Source of the DNA: Gyrodactylus bullatarudis
Taxonomy: Eukaryota > Platyhelminthes > Monogenea > Gyrodactylidea > Gyrodactylidae
Direction of reading: 5' to 3'
Length of the DNA: 64,000 bases
Assembly: GCA_012064415.1 (NCBI GenBank)
Contig: SSNU01000074.1
Location: 67,397-131,396 of the forward strand
Shown here piece by piece: positions 38,601-53,600 of the stretch (position 1 is its first letter; each line of letters starts with the position of its first letter). A model generated the notes under the pieces. That model was not told the origin of the DNA and ran no database searches. It saw nothing but the letters and a program-made list of their open reading frames with translations. The translations under genes and the position numbers were made by a program.

Positions 38601-41600
38601 TTCCACTCGTGGAACAATGGGACATAAAGGGTTTTAAATAAATTTTCCTCATAAAAAACTTGAAGACTCATTGAAATAATCAAGGAACAACTTGAACTAC
38701 TGAATATTTTCCTCATTCTTGAATCCTTTAGCAATAAACAGGTTTCTCCCCTGCTAATCAAGTACTTTTCCCTAAGAGGTATTTGTAAAATAAAACCTGT
38801 TGAAAATGTTTCCTTCCGGGTGAGAGGAAAAGAAATGTTTTTGGTGATAATTGCAATCAAGATTAATTTTACAACAACTTAACGTTCCATGCTTGGAAGG
38901 TAGACACTTGAAAAAGGAATATATATATTTGTAAGAGTTGTTCAAGAAAATTACACTGGGAAAGTTTAAAATTTTTTTAAATCTATATTTTTCTGATCAA
39001 CGTTTTCTGATGTTAAATTTCACGCTGATTCCAAATATGCCAAAAAATATATATTTTTTTCCCATCGAATAAAAGAGTTATACGAGTTTTATTGATTGAT
39101 CATTTCGATAGCAACTAAGTGTACTCAAACTCAAATATCGACTCAAGGATTGCAGTTGAGAACTTTATCCTCACAACAAATATTAACTGATAGATTCTCC
39201 ACTCACCTTCGAAATTTGAAACTTTTCATGATTTCTGAGGAAAAGTGATCAGATTTCATACTTCTTAATACGATTCCAAGTCAATTTTGGACTTATTTGA
39301 ACATTTGAGAGGATTACTGAATCATAAATCTGATTGACATGAATTAAATATTTTTTCTGTGAATATTCAGGAATTAAGGTTTTTTGAATTCCATGCTATC
39401 ATTAATGACTCGTTAATAAAGCTAAAAGTTAATATGAAGATGGGAATTTATGACTTTTACAAAATTCGCATTTTTTCACCAAATAATCGAATTTGATCAA
39501 GATTTTTTGGAATCTAGATCACGATACGGAGAAAAAAAATTAGAAAAATTCAATTTTTAAGGAAAATACGGCACATTTTATATCTTGAAGTAGCGCCAAA
39601 TTCCTATTATTTTGAACTTTGAGTTGAAAATTTTTGTTGATTTCAATGTGAGAGAGTGATTAAAAGTTGAAATTTTTCTAACATGGTTCCTGAAGCTTTT
39701 GAGAGTTTCAAAGTACTATTTACATCATATCTTGAGTCATTATTAACTTTTTTCTTGGAAATAGTCTAGATTTCCCCTTGCTTTTTTTTATTTATTCAAC
39801 AATTCATGGGCTCATTTCGTCAGAGAATTCAAAATCTTGTGTTCCTGACTTTCGAAGAAGAATATTGAGTTTTTTGTAAAAAAATATTTTAAAATACCGA
39901 TATTTTTCATGTCAAATAGCAGGCCTCGAACATTTCGAATAATTTTTCAAGCAGTTTAAAGTATAATATTTTTTTAATTTGATTTTTCTAATGAAAATTT
40001 GCATACTTCTTCGTGTGGCTAAGTCTGAATTGTGTGCGCGCATCTTGGAATGAATAAAATAATCATCATTTCCTTAAATAATGCCTTCTATACTATGGAG
40101 AGAGTATATACACATTGTGTATTACACAACGCATACAGAGAAGAAATTGAGATTTGTCCCTATATAAAAGTGAAATATTCCCATAAATAATTTTGTTAAG
40201 AACTGAAAAAAGTAAATATTCCCCTTTGATCGTAATTTTCAAAGAGATTTATTATTATTTATCTATATTAAATTGATACGACTTTGTTTATAAATACAGT
40301 AAATTGAACAGCAAAAAAAAGATTTGGATTTAAAATAATTATTGTTTAGAATTTCTTTTGATCTGTGAGTCAGTTAATTGCAAATTATACGGAAACTACC
40401 ACCATAATTGATCTAATTTTTAAAACCTTTTTGAGATTTGGATCCTGAAAAAGGATAAAAACAGTTCGAACAAGCGTGTCACTTAGATACTGTTCAAAAA
40501 TAATATTCAAATTAATTATTACTCATAAAAGTTGAAGAAAAATATTACTTTTAAATCTCTAATAAATATGACATTAGAACAAATTATCGTTGCTATAGTG
40601 GAATATTCAATATTTTTCAAATGAATAGAACTCACCTTGTTATTTTTTAGGTGAAAAGAATATATTCGATCAGCTAAGCTTTGATAAAGATCCTTATCAA
40701 GAGGAAGACTCAGTAGAGCAAGATAGCCAATTAATAAACGATGAACCAACAAAATCATTCCAGCCACAAGTCTTCCGAACAGCCCGAAGTCAGGAGAGTA
40801 AATTGGAAAATTGTATCAGAAAAATACCCACTGGTTAGTCTTAATTTGATCATTCTATTCGATTAATTCTATTGCGAGACTGGAAATTTGGAGAATTCTG
40901 AAAGGTATTTTATAATAATTTAATGATCAAGAAAATTTCTTTACTTTGTTTAATGCTCTTCAAAGTATGCAAAGATTCCAATTCTAAAGAATCCAACTGA
41001 CACGTGGCAATCTAGTTTAGAAAAACTATCTTGTTAAATAACTTTTATCCTAGCCATAAAATTGCTTTAATACCAAAGATTCAGAGTTAGGCATTCTTTT
41101 AAATCCTGTTTGAGCTGAAAACTTTGTTGATTAAAAGTTTGAAGTCTTTCGTGATGGCAATTAGACAGTTTGTTATAATTAAATTTTCGACAATCCATCT
41201 TCGAAGTATTTTCCAGTAGTGAAATTGATCAAGGAATCTAAAGCTAATTGATTTTTTTAAAGATTTCTTGGAATCCTACTCATGTTGCCCACTTGTATCA
41301 TTTGAAGAAAAAATTATTTTTATGAAAAATATAGTCATTTTTCAAATTTGATGCCGAAACCCCATTTTTTCGAACTTTGAACCGAAAATTTTAATTGATT
41401 CAAAAGTTAGAGGTTGATCAAAGAAGGTTTTTCACGATCAAGATTAGACAAGAAAATCAATTTAACTGAATCCAATCTTATTCATAATCATGTTAACGTT
41501 TGGAAGCAGAATTATGATTTTTTGATCATTTTCACTTCTTGAAAATCAATGAAATTTCGATAAGTCAAAATCTCTCGAAAATGGGGAAATTGTCGATAAT

Positions 41601-44600
41601 TTGGCGTTGCTATTGAGCTTTATCCTCTAATCTTGATCCTGAAAATCAATTTTTGATCACTCTCCCACTTTCAAATCAACAAAAACTTTCAGTTCAATGT
41701 TCGAAAAAATCGGATTTCAGAGCCAAATGCAAATTTTTTTCAAATAGTTAAAGTGGGCAACATGAGTAGGATTCCAAAAAATCTTTATATTCTACTCCTG
41801 ATAAACTATAACGAGGTTAAGTAAAATTGATTTTCTTGACTAATTTTGATCCTGAAAAGCTTCTTTTAACCACTCTGTTCTTCTCAAATTAATAAAAGAA
41901 AAATCAGTTGAAAGTTCGAAAAAATAAATTCTTTAAATTTTTTTCTCACTTATCAAATTCTTGATGAAAGAACCAACCAACTTCATTATTTAATTCATGA
42001 AATTTAAGTTGAAACCTATTAATTCGTTTACTTTTAATCCTAAATTTCCTTCTTCTGTAAGTAATTCATCACATTTTGAATGGAAATTAGTTTTTTCCAT
42101 TCAATTCTAAAACTTTTGTTAGTTTGCCAGAAAAATGAATACTTTTACAGTGTAATTCAAGAAATTTATTTTTCAAAATGACACTTGTGTAAAATTATAT
42201 ATCCTCTCATTAGATCTCATTCTCGATGCTCATCTATCAAATTCTGTCATTACGTTTTATTGTCAAAAATCTATTAAAATACTTGTAAATTCATTTATCT
42301 CAAATGACAATAGTTATTGTAAAGGTCTATGAATTAGCATCAACACTAGGGATAGAAATAGTTGATCCGTTAGAAATATTTTACTTATACCATATTGAAA
42401 ATGATTTAAAGAAAAACATTTTAACTTCTATCATGAAAAAAATAGCCGAAATCAAAGCAAATTTTTCAACACATTAATTTCAATACAAAATCATTGCTTA
42501 TATTGAAACCAGTTCATTAATAGAAATGACTTAAATTCATTTGAATTTTTCGATTATCACGAAGGCAAATTATCCAAAATCTGGAAGTTTAACTTTTTCT
42601 CGGCAACATTAAGATCTTCGCTATCTCTATGGGTAAATTCGAATTCTTTGTCTGATGTTGGTCTCGAATATCTGCATTTGACTGCTTCAAATCTTTGAAA
42701 TCGATAAAATTTTTGGGCTCGAAAGTTGAAAAAGGGGAAATTTGGTGCATTTTCGAAATTTGTAAAACGGCCTAGTTTTGGTCAGATTGAATTTTTTTTT
42801 GATTTCCACAACTTTTTGGTTCAATTTATTATGGAATTCAAAATTTTTGGATCAAAAAAATTAACCAAATTTTCTACCGCATCTTTTGTGTTGAATTAAC
42901 TGTAGATTTTTAATCAAACCTTATCGAATGGCGAGTTATGAAAGAGAATTGTTTTTGTGATTTTAACGGTATTTTTAATCGTCTTTTGGAAGACTTGAAA
43001 ATTAACACTTGAGAGGATATTCAACCCTATTAACTAGTTCATAAATTTCTAATGAGCTGATAAGATTGTTTTTTTTCAAGAAAAACCCGTTCTAAAAAGT
43101 ATACAAAATTTTCAGCAGTAGTATTAGTCCTTAAGCAAGACAGATAAAAGATATAGGTCAGTGTCTCTTCTACATATTTCAAGATGTATTTATAAATTTT
43201 CTTCCTAGATTGTTTTTTTTCAGACCATAAATAATGAATTTCTTCTTCATGATGAATTATGATTGAAATAGGTTAGTAGAACTTTTAAGGTTTACTAGAA
43301 TTTATACTGTATTTCATATATATTCTATAACAACTTTTGAATATTAGTTCGCTGAAACCTGCTGTCAACATTTATTTGTGAATTTTTCTTTGCATCGACT
43401 CTCTCCAAAATCGAGACTTTGACTTGAACGATCAGAAATAATTAAGATTTTCAAACTTTTTCTCTTTTACTCTTAGCAAATCACAGTTACTCTTCATTTG
43501 ATAAAAATCAAGGGAAATTCAGGCTTCCAAATGATCAAACGGAGAAAATTTCAAGCTTCCAATCGTTTCCTACCAACCAACGTCCTCATGGTAATGCATC
43601 CAAACAGAAGATTGTATCAAAATTGAAGATATCAGAAATCAAAGTAACTCTCCAGATTAATAGCTAATTTTATAATTAATCTGATTCAATTTACTTAGGA
43701 CCGAATCATGAAAATTTCAAAATTGAAGCAAAATAGCAACGAAGATTTCTCAGAACCATCTGACCTGAACAGCCTAAACGATAGCCAATTCAGAAGAGCC
43801 GTCAGATCGGAGATTTTTGGGGAATCTGAAAATCCAAGCAGCGATTTAGGCGGCCCTTTTGGAGTAGTCAAGGGTTTGAGCCCCTGTAAGAAGCCAAAGT
43901 CACGTTCAAATGTTCCATTATCCAGTGGGAATAATCGAAAACATACTTTCCTTAGAAAAAGTGCCAGCGATACAAATTTATCTTATTCTTCCGGAGACAC
44001 TGTGAGAATTATTTTTCTTAGTTAATCTTCAACAATTTAAAAAATCTATTTGATCAGTAAAAATTTCATTCAGCTCTTAAACATTCGGATTAAATATACA
44101 AAAACCGTGTTTTCTACTGTTTTTGATTTTTCATTGTACTTTTGTCAAAAATTATTGAAATTTGAGAGATTCTATCGAGGACACCAGGGGGAGGTAGCTC
44201 TAAAGTTTAAGACGTTTTGCAGATTATTTCCTTATTTTTCGAAATTTAATGCTAGCAAAAAAAGAGGTAAAAACACATATTCGATTATTTCTCGATAGAA
44301 AAGTTCCAGAATTTTATTATTTCAGCCGGATAAGCAAACTTTCAAAAATCCCGTGAAGAAATTAAACTTTTACTCTTTAGATTTTTTAGAATTTCAAGGA
44401 TATCATAGTAAAACTTTATTAAAAATTGAGCTGTAGTTTCTAAAATCTAAAGACTTGATTTTTTTCAGATCTTCAACATTCCAGGTTCAGAACATTATAC
44501 CTATCCCAATGGAGAATTGGATTATTCCATACTGCTGAGAGCACTAGCTACATTCATTTCTTACAGTTCTTCCCTCTCGTTATGCCAAGCTGTGATACAA

Positions 44601-47600
44601 TCCATTTTTTGCCTTGAACAAATCGGACTTTTCGATTTGAAAAAAGGACAAAAATCAAACTCAAGTAATTACGCAGATATGAAAAGAAATTCGAATGGGA
44701 AAGCAGATGGCAATCAGTCGAGAGCTTTTAGACCAGCTAGTCGATCACATTGGTGCAGGAAAAGAATAGAAAAGTTTCGCTCACATGAGTCGGAAAATAG
44801 ATTTCCTCGTAAGGTATCGCGTAACATGGACAGTTTTCGGCTAACAACCCGTGATGACTCTGACAATAAACGGGCAAGTGCTCCAAACTTTTCAAATATC
44901 CCCAAAACTCGATCAAAATCAGATAGGAGAGTATCAGTTCTGATTAATTTTAATAAAAACAATGAGAAAGAACAGCCTAATAGGAAGTCTGAAGAGGAGC
45001 TAGATACTCAAGATTTTCGAAATTCCTCCTTTAAATTCAGTAAAAATCGAAGTAATTCTCGACGTTCCACATTATTTGTAAACTCCCTAGAGAATATCTC
45101 GGAACAAAATCACCAATCTTGCCTACCCAATGAGTTCAAAAAGCCATATGAAGATTTCAATTCGTTTGAGAAACCAAATCCAGAGAATTTTTTAGATTAT
45201 ATCACAGATACCCAGATTATTGATAACTATCTCATTGCCATCTATATTGTTGAGAAGTGAGTTTAAATTATATAGATTTATTATTGCCTTTTCTATCTTT
45301 TCTCTCGATCTAATTCGAACAAGTATCAAATTTTTCACTACCAAGTATGCGAAGAAAATGATTTCTTGGACCTGATTGAGACCGCCTGAGTCATATGATA
45401 TAACACATAAGTTATTAATAATAACTTATTATTGATAGACCTACCAGAATAGTATTTTTGTCCTTCAAAAATTTAGTTTATTTCATTGATAATTATCAAT
45501 ATTATAATTGCGATTTTTTAATGTTAATTAAAACGGCTGGGTTTAAGTATGAATTTCTTAAAATATAACTTGCTTAATCTCTAAAATCAAAGATCCTATA
45601 TTTAAACACCAAGATCTACAAGAAAAAGCAAAATATTTAAGGAATAAAGATCTTCTTATAAGTACACTCGATATTTTCTAGATTTTAAGACTAAATATTC
45701 TAAAATTTCTGCAATTTGAAAATAAATTGCTAATTTATCTTTGAAAAATTTGATTTTGTTTTTTTATTTCAGAATTTTAACAAAAATTGGCTGTAAACAT
45801 GGCCATGAAGCGCCAAAGAAAGATTATCGCCTCCTTCACATGGCACATAGACATCGGTTTAGTCATGACAGTGATCTCTTCGAACTCCCCGATCCAATGG
45901 AAGAGGATGCAATGCAGATCAAACAAATTATCACATCAATTCGTTCACATTGTCACACCTTCCTAAAACTTCTCTATGACAAAAATCCTGTCCTCTTCAA
46001 ACAATATTTTAGCATTTATGTTGGCCTTAAAAGCATTCCAGAAATTGTTCATTTCATCCATTGCCTAACTGGCTTCTGCCTTGATGGGACAATGAATAAG
46101 AAAAGTGAGTTTATTCAATCTTTTCATAAATCGGATATTTTTGCCTTAATGCCTTCTAGAGTGTGACTGACACACAACCTCTTAATGACTACGATTCAGT
46201 TTTTACGTTGAAGGTAATTGATATCAGGTTCGGAATCGAATATTTCTTGGAATCCTTATCATGTTGCTTACTTTCAACTTTATTTGAAGAAAGAAATTCT
46301 AAAAAAAATAATTCTTGGAAAAATATGGTTATTTTTAAAAATCCCAATTTTTGAAAATGAGAGGGAGTTCAAATGAAATTTTCAGGATCAGAATCAGACA
46401 AGAGAATCAATTATGCTAAATTTGTTCTAATGATTCACCTTAATTAATTGGTTTTTTGACTTTCAATAGATTTAGATTGGAAAATCCTTCAATTTATTTA
46501 CAACAGCCCTAGCACTTTCTCAGAACCTGCTAGTGTTACACATCATTAGAACTATGTGCAAATGATAAATGTATGCAAAATGATCTGAATTCTTGATGTA
46601 TCAATCAACTTTACAAGGTCTCAAGTTGTTAAGATAAAAGTAAAAAGAAACTTGGTCTATTTTTCTAATTTAAAAAATGCACCAAATTTCTGTTTATTTT
46701 GGAGATTTGAAAAAATTAAATTAGTCAATAAATCTGACCTATATATTAATTGGCATCTTTTCTTCTATACTTTAAAACCCTTTCCAATATATTTTAATAC
46801 TTCGATTTATACTTGATATAGCCGTCATTGATTACTCGAAGATCTAATCTTGGTATAATTTCATCAATTTTCAAGATATCATCATTTAAACAAAAAAACA
46901 ATTATTCCCATTAATAATCCGATTAATTAGGGAAATTGCAAATTTTATCAAAATTATAAATCTATCTTAATGATAATAATTGGATCCCCAAACCACACTA
47001 CTATACTACTCTGAACATCCATCATTTATTTTCAAATCTATCGATAGCTGGTATACACACAGATTCAGTTGGCAATATATATATTCTTCAGAGAGTATAT
47101 GTAATATACGATGTGTGTACTTTTATGTATATATATATCCATCATAAATTTAAGATAAATCTTTTTTTATTTCTTCATTAGAATTTCAATCATTTTTTCC
47201 AAAATTAATAAATAAATTACGTAGACTCAGGGGTGGACTACACCGAGTACATTTATTATGCCTTGAAAAAAAAATATATAAATGTATCCTTATATGTTGA
47301 CTATCTGTTATAATCGGCAACTCTTCTCACTAAAAAAAGATTATCTGGTGGATATATATATCCTATTCATTGCTTGATTGTATTATTATTTTATAAACAT
47401 AAAAAATATACAAATCAACTGATAGATGACTACCAAAGATATGGATAGATTTGAATTAATTGTTTTTTTTCATACATTGTTCGATTATTTTGTTTATATT
47501 TTTTTCATTTATAAAAGCAATAATTTTAAAACTATTAGTAATGTTTGCGCATGTCCGTTTATTATTGAGTACATTAACTTTTATCTTGGATTTTCTATCA

Positions 47601-50600
47601 CAGAATGAAAATTCATAAAATAGGTATTTTTTCATACAGTTTGTGCAGTACGAAATAGAACTCAAGAGAAATTCTAGCTATTCAATGAATACTATTCATA
47701 TATGCAACGCTTTTTGTGATTCAGGGTTCGATTAATTTTTGAATTTTAGCTTTTTAGAGTAAATAAGGAATTGTTGAAATTTCAAAGTTGCTCATTCATC
47801 CACTGATTGCTTTTATTCCAGTTTTACTAAAATCCTTGAAAAAACACAGAATTTATTTCAATTTTTTAAATTTCAATATTTTAATATTTGTAAAAGTCGA
47901 TAGTCTGTTTAAAAATAGTGATTTCATGAAGTGAAATTCATTAGAAATAGTTGGCGCAACCCTCTTTTAGAGTTGCCACTACTACTTAGATCGTGTTTAA
48001 CCATGAGAAGAAATATATAATATCTTTATTATTATCATGTTAGATTCTAGCGTTTGGACTGAACTTCCAGCTGGATCGTGGGCCAACTTTAATGCCGACT
48101 CATTTATGTTCACTTTTTTTAATATAAACAAGGTTTATGAAAAAGAACAATTATAAAAAATATATTATTCATTTGTTAAAACCATTTTTAACCCAAAAAA
48201 TATCATCATTTGATTTCATTTAGATCTTCAAAATTACTCAAACAACTTTGGATCAAAATCAGTTCATGGTGAAGGTGTACGGGGATCTGAAGGGATCATA
48301 ATTTCCAGCATGTTCAGTGCATTCATTCGACGTCTGGTTCGATGTCGTAAAGAACTCGCCAGTCAAGAGAATATGAGTCTATTCACAGATATTCGGCTCT
48401 TGGTTGAGTACATTAAAAATGTACACGGCAATGTATACCGCCGTGTATTACTGTGCTCTTTAATGGTACGATCAAAGGAACTTATCGCAACCACTTCTGA
48501 GGTTCGTCGAAATTCGAGGATTATGTCTATTCATCCAAGAATGTGAGTGTTTTCCTTAAAAGACTCTAAACATATTTCATACACCCTGTAATATTATTTA
48601 TCAGTTTTCGCGGGAATTTCAAATGACATTTTTTAAGGCTATAGGAAATTATTTTTGATCTATGATATAATCTAAAATCATCAATAAATATACGTAAAAA
48701 TAGATTTTATTGGAATATAACAAGAAAACGTTGTTTTTTTTGATTTTCTATAGAATGCCAAAAATTTCAAAATATACTCTTGTCAGAATTAATTTCGTCA
48801 AGAAGAATAAAAAAACTTTGATATTTTCAGATTAATTAATGGGGGAAATCTATATTTTTTTCTCCAATTCAAATTAAACAGAAATTGTGAGAGTACACTG
48901 GGAAATAAACATATAATTTCCATATATAAATTTCCATTGCTGAATGAAGAAATGAAAATTTATATCCTTCCCACTGTCTCCGATCACAATGTGCACAATA
49001 GATTTATTAATAATAATCATTTTAGAGCATACATTTAACTGTATTTATATATATTTTTAATTTATTCAAAAGCTTTTGAAAACATCAAAACAAAATTTTT
49101 GGATTGGGAAGTAGTCCTTTTTGAATAAAGGAATATAATTTGATTCTGTCCCGTGAGGAAGACGTGCAGAAAAAGTTTTGAATTATTTCAAAGTTTTTCA
49201 AGAGAAGATGAAGTTTACATTCAAAAGTATAGAGCAGACACTATTAGCAGACATTTGCCTTGGTTACTTTGAAAAAGAGAGAGATGATAGCACAGACCTT
49301 GGCCTATGTGAGCTTTTTCACTTTTCTCTCCACTTTTGCTAATTATTGGAGAGTTTTGGTTTTTTTCAGCTTAAATTATATTCTTGTATTCTCTGACTAT
49401 TTCTTTCATAATTTGTAAATTATTATCTCTAATGAATTCATAACCAATATCATTTTTAAAGTATTGCTTTATGAAATGTACATATGGCCCTTGTATATAT
49501 CTTATTTCTATATCTTCTAATATGATTTTAATCGCCTTCAAAACCCGTTAAAATGCAGCGATCACCTAAAACTGTTGATTTAGAGTTCGTATACGACCTC
49601 TGGGATTGAAGGGGTTAAGTGGATTTTCGGACGTATTTGAAAATTTACGTGAATATTTGAATCATAAAAGATCATCAACAGATTTACAGATGATACTTCC
49701 ACCCTAAGGAATATGAAATAGATGTTAAGATAACTTTGCTCGAAAATACATCGAGACAGCTTTGGAAGAGGAAGCTAACTTACCAGAGACCCAAGAACAA
49801 ATTCATGTCTAACATTCAAAAGAGTTTGGTTTAGCCATAACCTGAGGTGAAAATAAAATAGTCTTAAAAAAATCTTCAAGTTGAAAATGGAAATCTACAC
49901 CTAGTTAATAACAAAATGGGAATCTATGATTTTTTAAAAATTCTCACTTTTTCATCAAGAAATCGAATTCGATCAAGATTTTTTGAAATTCAGATCATGA
50001 GGCATACATTAGCCAAATAGAAAAAATTTTGAAAAAAATCAATTTTCAAGGAAAATACGGCAAATTTGAAATCTTGAAGTAGCCAAAAAATTCTGCTAAT
50101 TTTAAGGTGAAAGATTGATTAAAGGATGATTTCCGGGATCACGATTAGACAAAGCAATCAGTATGCTGAATCTTATTTTGAAAATTCCCCCATAATAATT
50201 TTTACTTTTTGAATATTTTCCTTACTTGAAAATCAATGAAATTTTGTTAATTCAAGATCCCTGAAAAATTACGAATTTATCAAAACTTTCAAGATGATTA
50301 TTGGTTTTCTAGTCTTATTTTGATCCTAAAAATCAACTTTTGATTACTCTCTCACGCTGAAATCAGCAAAATTTTCAACTCAAAACTCAACAAAATGTGA
50401 ATTTGACACTACTTCAAGATAAAATAAAAATATACGAATTTAGCCAACTCAAGATAACAAAGTTAAGTTGAATAATTGTATCATTCAATTTGAGTCTCGA
50501 GTCAGGAAATTTTCCCTCTCATAACAAAACAAAAATGATTATTATTATTATTATTGATAGCAGGAAGCTGTCAGAATAACCAGATGATGCGAATAAAAAT

Positions 50601-53600
50601 TTATACAATAAAAGAAAAAAAAACAAATAAATTATCCCTAACATCCCACCCTACGATATATTTTCAAAACTATATCCTCCCTTTTTTACTTGGAATTTAT
50701 AATATAATCTTTCCTACTTAGTTGGGAAAAAATTATTAGGGTGCTTAGGAAAATGAATAGAGTCGATTTAAAGACGGTGAGGAAATCTTTAGTCTCTAAC
50801 TGAAGAGTAGCGCTCTGTTTCGTAATATAATCATCAACTTTATGCTTTTAAGCATAAAAACTTTGACAATTAGCGACAGGGAATACGTAGGCGATTATAT
50901 TTGATTCAATACTGCTGAGTAGAGCCTCCAAAAAATTTGAAAAATTTTATTTTTCGATTTTAAGGTACTTTATCGCGTATTTACCTAAAAAATCTACTTA
51001 CAAGTAAACAGTACGAAAAATCAACTCATGTTGGAAATTAAAATAAAACATTAAAGTAATATCATGAATATGAAACTAAATATTATGACATTAAAGTGTA
51101 TTGTTATGATACATTTTACGACCTTATAACTTAGAAGCCTGACTTAGAAGCTTAACTGAGACGCTATCGAATAAAACGTTATTTTCCAGAATCATCATTA
51201 GACAAAGAAAATAATTAACCTTTTTTTTTTTCAAAAAACCCCCCATTGACGTGCGAAAGTCTACTTACTATTTTTGGATCACTTTTACTGCTAGGAAATT
51301 CATAAATTATGATGATCTACGATCAGTTTAAAATGACAAGTTCTTTTTAATGAATACGAGTAATTATTTTCTTTGACTAGTGCTGATCCTTAAAAATAAC
51401 GTTTGATTCCTCTCAGACCTTGAAATCAACAAGAATTAAAAACTTGCGTCAGTTTGAAATTGAAAATGTCTCCAAAATTTTCTAAAAAAAGTTTTTTTTC
51501 TTGAACAGTAAAAGTGTACAAATTGATACAGTTTTGATACTTCGATGAAAAAATGAGGTTTTTGTAAAAATCATGAATTGACAAATTCATCGAGAATAGC
51601 TTCATGATTGAGCTATTCTAATTCTCGCCTATTTGTTTTCTCTCCTAATCCGAATGGAAATTCTAGTACTAAAAGGAGAGAGAATTGAGGGTAATCCAGA
51701 TTTATTGAATTCTGACAAGATTAACTCATCCAGCTATAATGATGATTTTCATCAACAAACACAGAGTGAAGACAGAGTAGATAAGTAGAAATTCATTGTT
51801 GTTAATTTATGTCCTTAGACTAAATCAGTCACAACTTTTTCTCGTTCTAATCATCCCATAAAGAATTGAATCATAAAATAAATACCTCAATATAAAGTGA
51901 AAATCATTCATTTTGGTAAAATTATAGCAAAAGTAGGCCCTTTCTGCGCTTAATCTTAAAGATTTTCATGAAAAATGCGATGTCAGTTTTTTTGAAAAGA
52001 ATAGTTTTTGATTTACAATGAAAAGCAAGCCAATATTTATGTTGCAGGCCAGAGCATAAGTCACAATCGAGCTTATTAATTAATCACCGATTTAAGAAAA
52101 TATTGGATGAATTGGAGACATTCTAGAATCATCATAAGACAAAGAAAGAAAATAAACTGAAATTGTTTTTAAAATGGTGAAAGTGACCTTTTCAATCAAT
52201 TTTTCAGAAAGTTTTAAGACCCCTATGAAAATCATAAATTCTCAAATTCATCGAGAATGGCTGAACATTAGTCAAGAAAGTTAACCTGTAATTTGAAGTT
52301 TGAATTTCTCCTTTGTTTCTGGTCCGTCCTGGTTTCCGATTCTCTTATGATTCATGAACTACTCTCAGCAAAACGCCTCTTATTCCTCGCAACCTTATCA
52401 TCAACGGAATCATTTGATGAATGAATTTATTTTTTCAAATCACCATCTTCGTCATGTTGGGGTGGTGGTGGGGGTTATGGAGATAACTGAAAGTTGATAA
52501 CATATTGTTACAATGTAATTTTCTTGTAATTGATACAATTTCCCTATAGTTTCTCAATGAAAAGAGCTAAATTTTTAAGGCAATAGTATTTATCATTTTC
52601 TTATAAATTTCTTTTTGAAAAAAATCTCAATATTGATTCAACTCTAAAAAGTCTTTTGGAATTTCGATTTTTGTTGAGTTCAAAGTCAGAAAGTAATCTA
52701 AGTTTAATTTTCAAGATAACGATTAGGCAAGAAAATTTCTGATAAACTCAAGTACCAACCAAAGAAATAAAAATTTGATTTTCACACTTTTTTAATAACT
52801 AATAATTTTTATGTACCATTCAGGTCATCTAGGAACTCAATGATTCCAGCTACACCAGACTCCCTTGGTCGATATAACAAGAGAATCTCAATGCTGCCAA
52901 ACTTTCTCGGGATTAATCCTACTTTGGAAGGAGATAATTTGAGGAAGTCTAAACGCAAAAGTACCGTTATCAATGCAACCTTTGATGAGCCAGATAATAT
53001 CTTGAATGAAGATAATAGTGAGTTCTATGTACCGAAAGTCAATATCACTTAAATTTTACAAAGAATTTATTGGTGCATTTATAATTTTCCGTTTCATGTT
53101 TCTAAGGGCAATAAAATTACAAATATTATATAATATTCTAATTAGAATGAGAATAGTAAGAAGCAAGTTCCATGAAAAGAAGAGAATGCAAGCTAAATAT
53201 TTGATCTTGATTCCAAATTTTGATGTTGAAACATAATAGCGCTTTGAAAACTTTACTGTTATTGATATTAAAGAATTTAGAAGAATCAGTATATATGAAA
53301 GAAGAGGTCCTTTAGGAAGGAAACTCTAATAAACCTGTTTGATATAGATCTACTCAATCAAAATCAGGGTTTTGAATCACATACCGAAGAGGTGTAACCA
53401 CAGAAATTTTCGAATCACTAGCTTGTTCTTTATCCATAGAGAACCTATGCAATGTGTTTAAATCATGAGATTGTCTTGACATATAAAAAGTAGCCTTTAT
53501 CTTGTAAAAATAACAAATATTTCCTTAGAAAAAACATGAAGCTGATTTAAATTTTAACTAAAAACGTTTATTTTTTTCTTCAGTTAGCTCATCGGTTAAT

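Noticed and set aside
38567..38860. 97-codon minus-strand frame
   Set aside because: Partly overlaps the TTAA MITE and resembles no known protein.
43591..43596. Alternative donor GTAATG inside UNC80 exon 4
   Set aside because: It would leave phase 1, which does not match the phase 0 start of exon 5; the donor at 43644 matches.
44714..44962. Minus-strand frame opposite UNC80 exon 6
   Set aside because: Shadow of the real coding strand; the plus frame has clear family matches.
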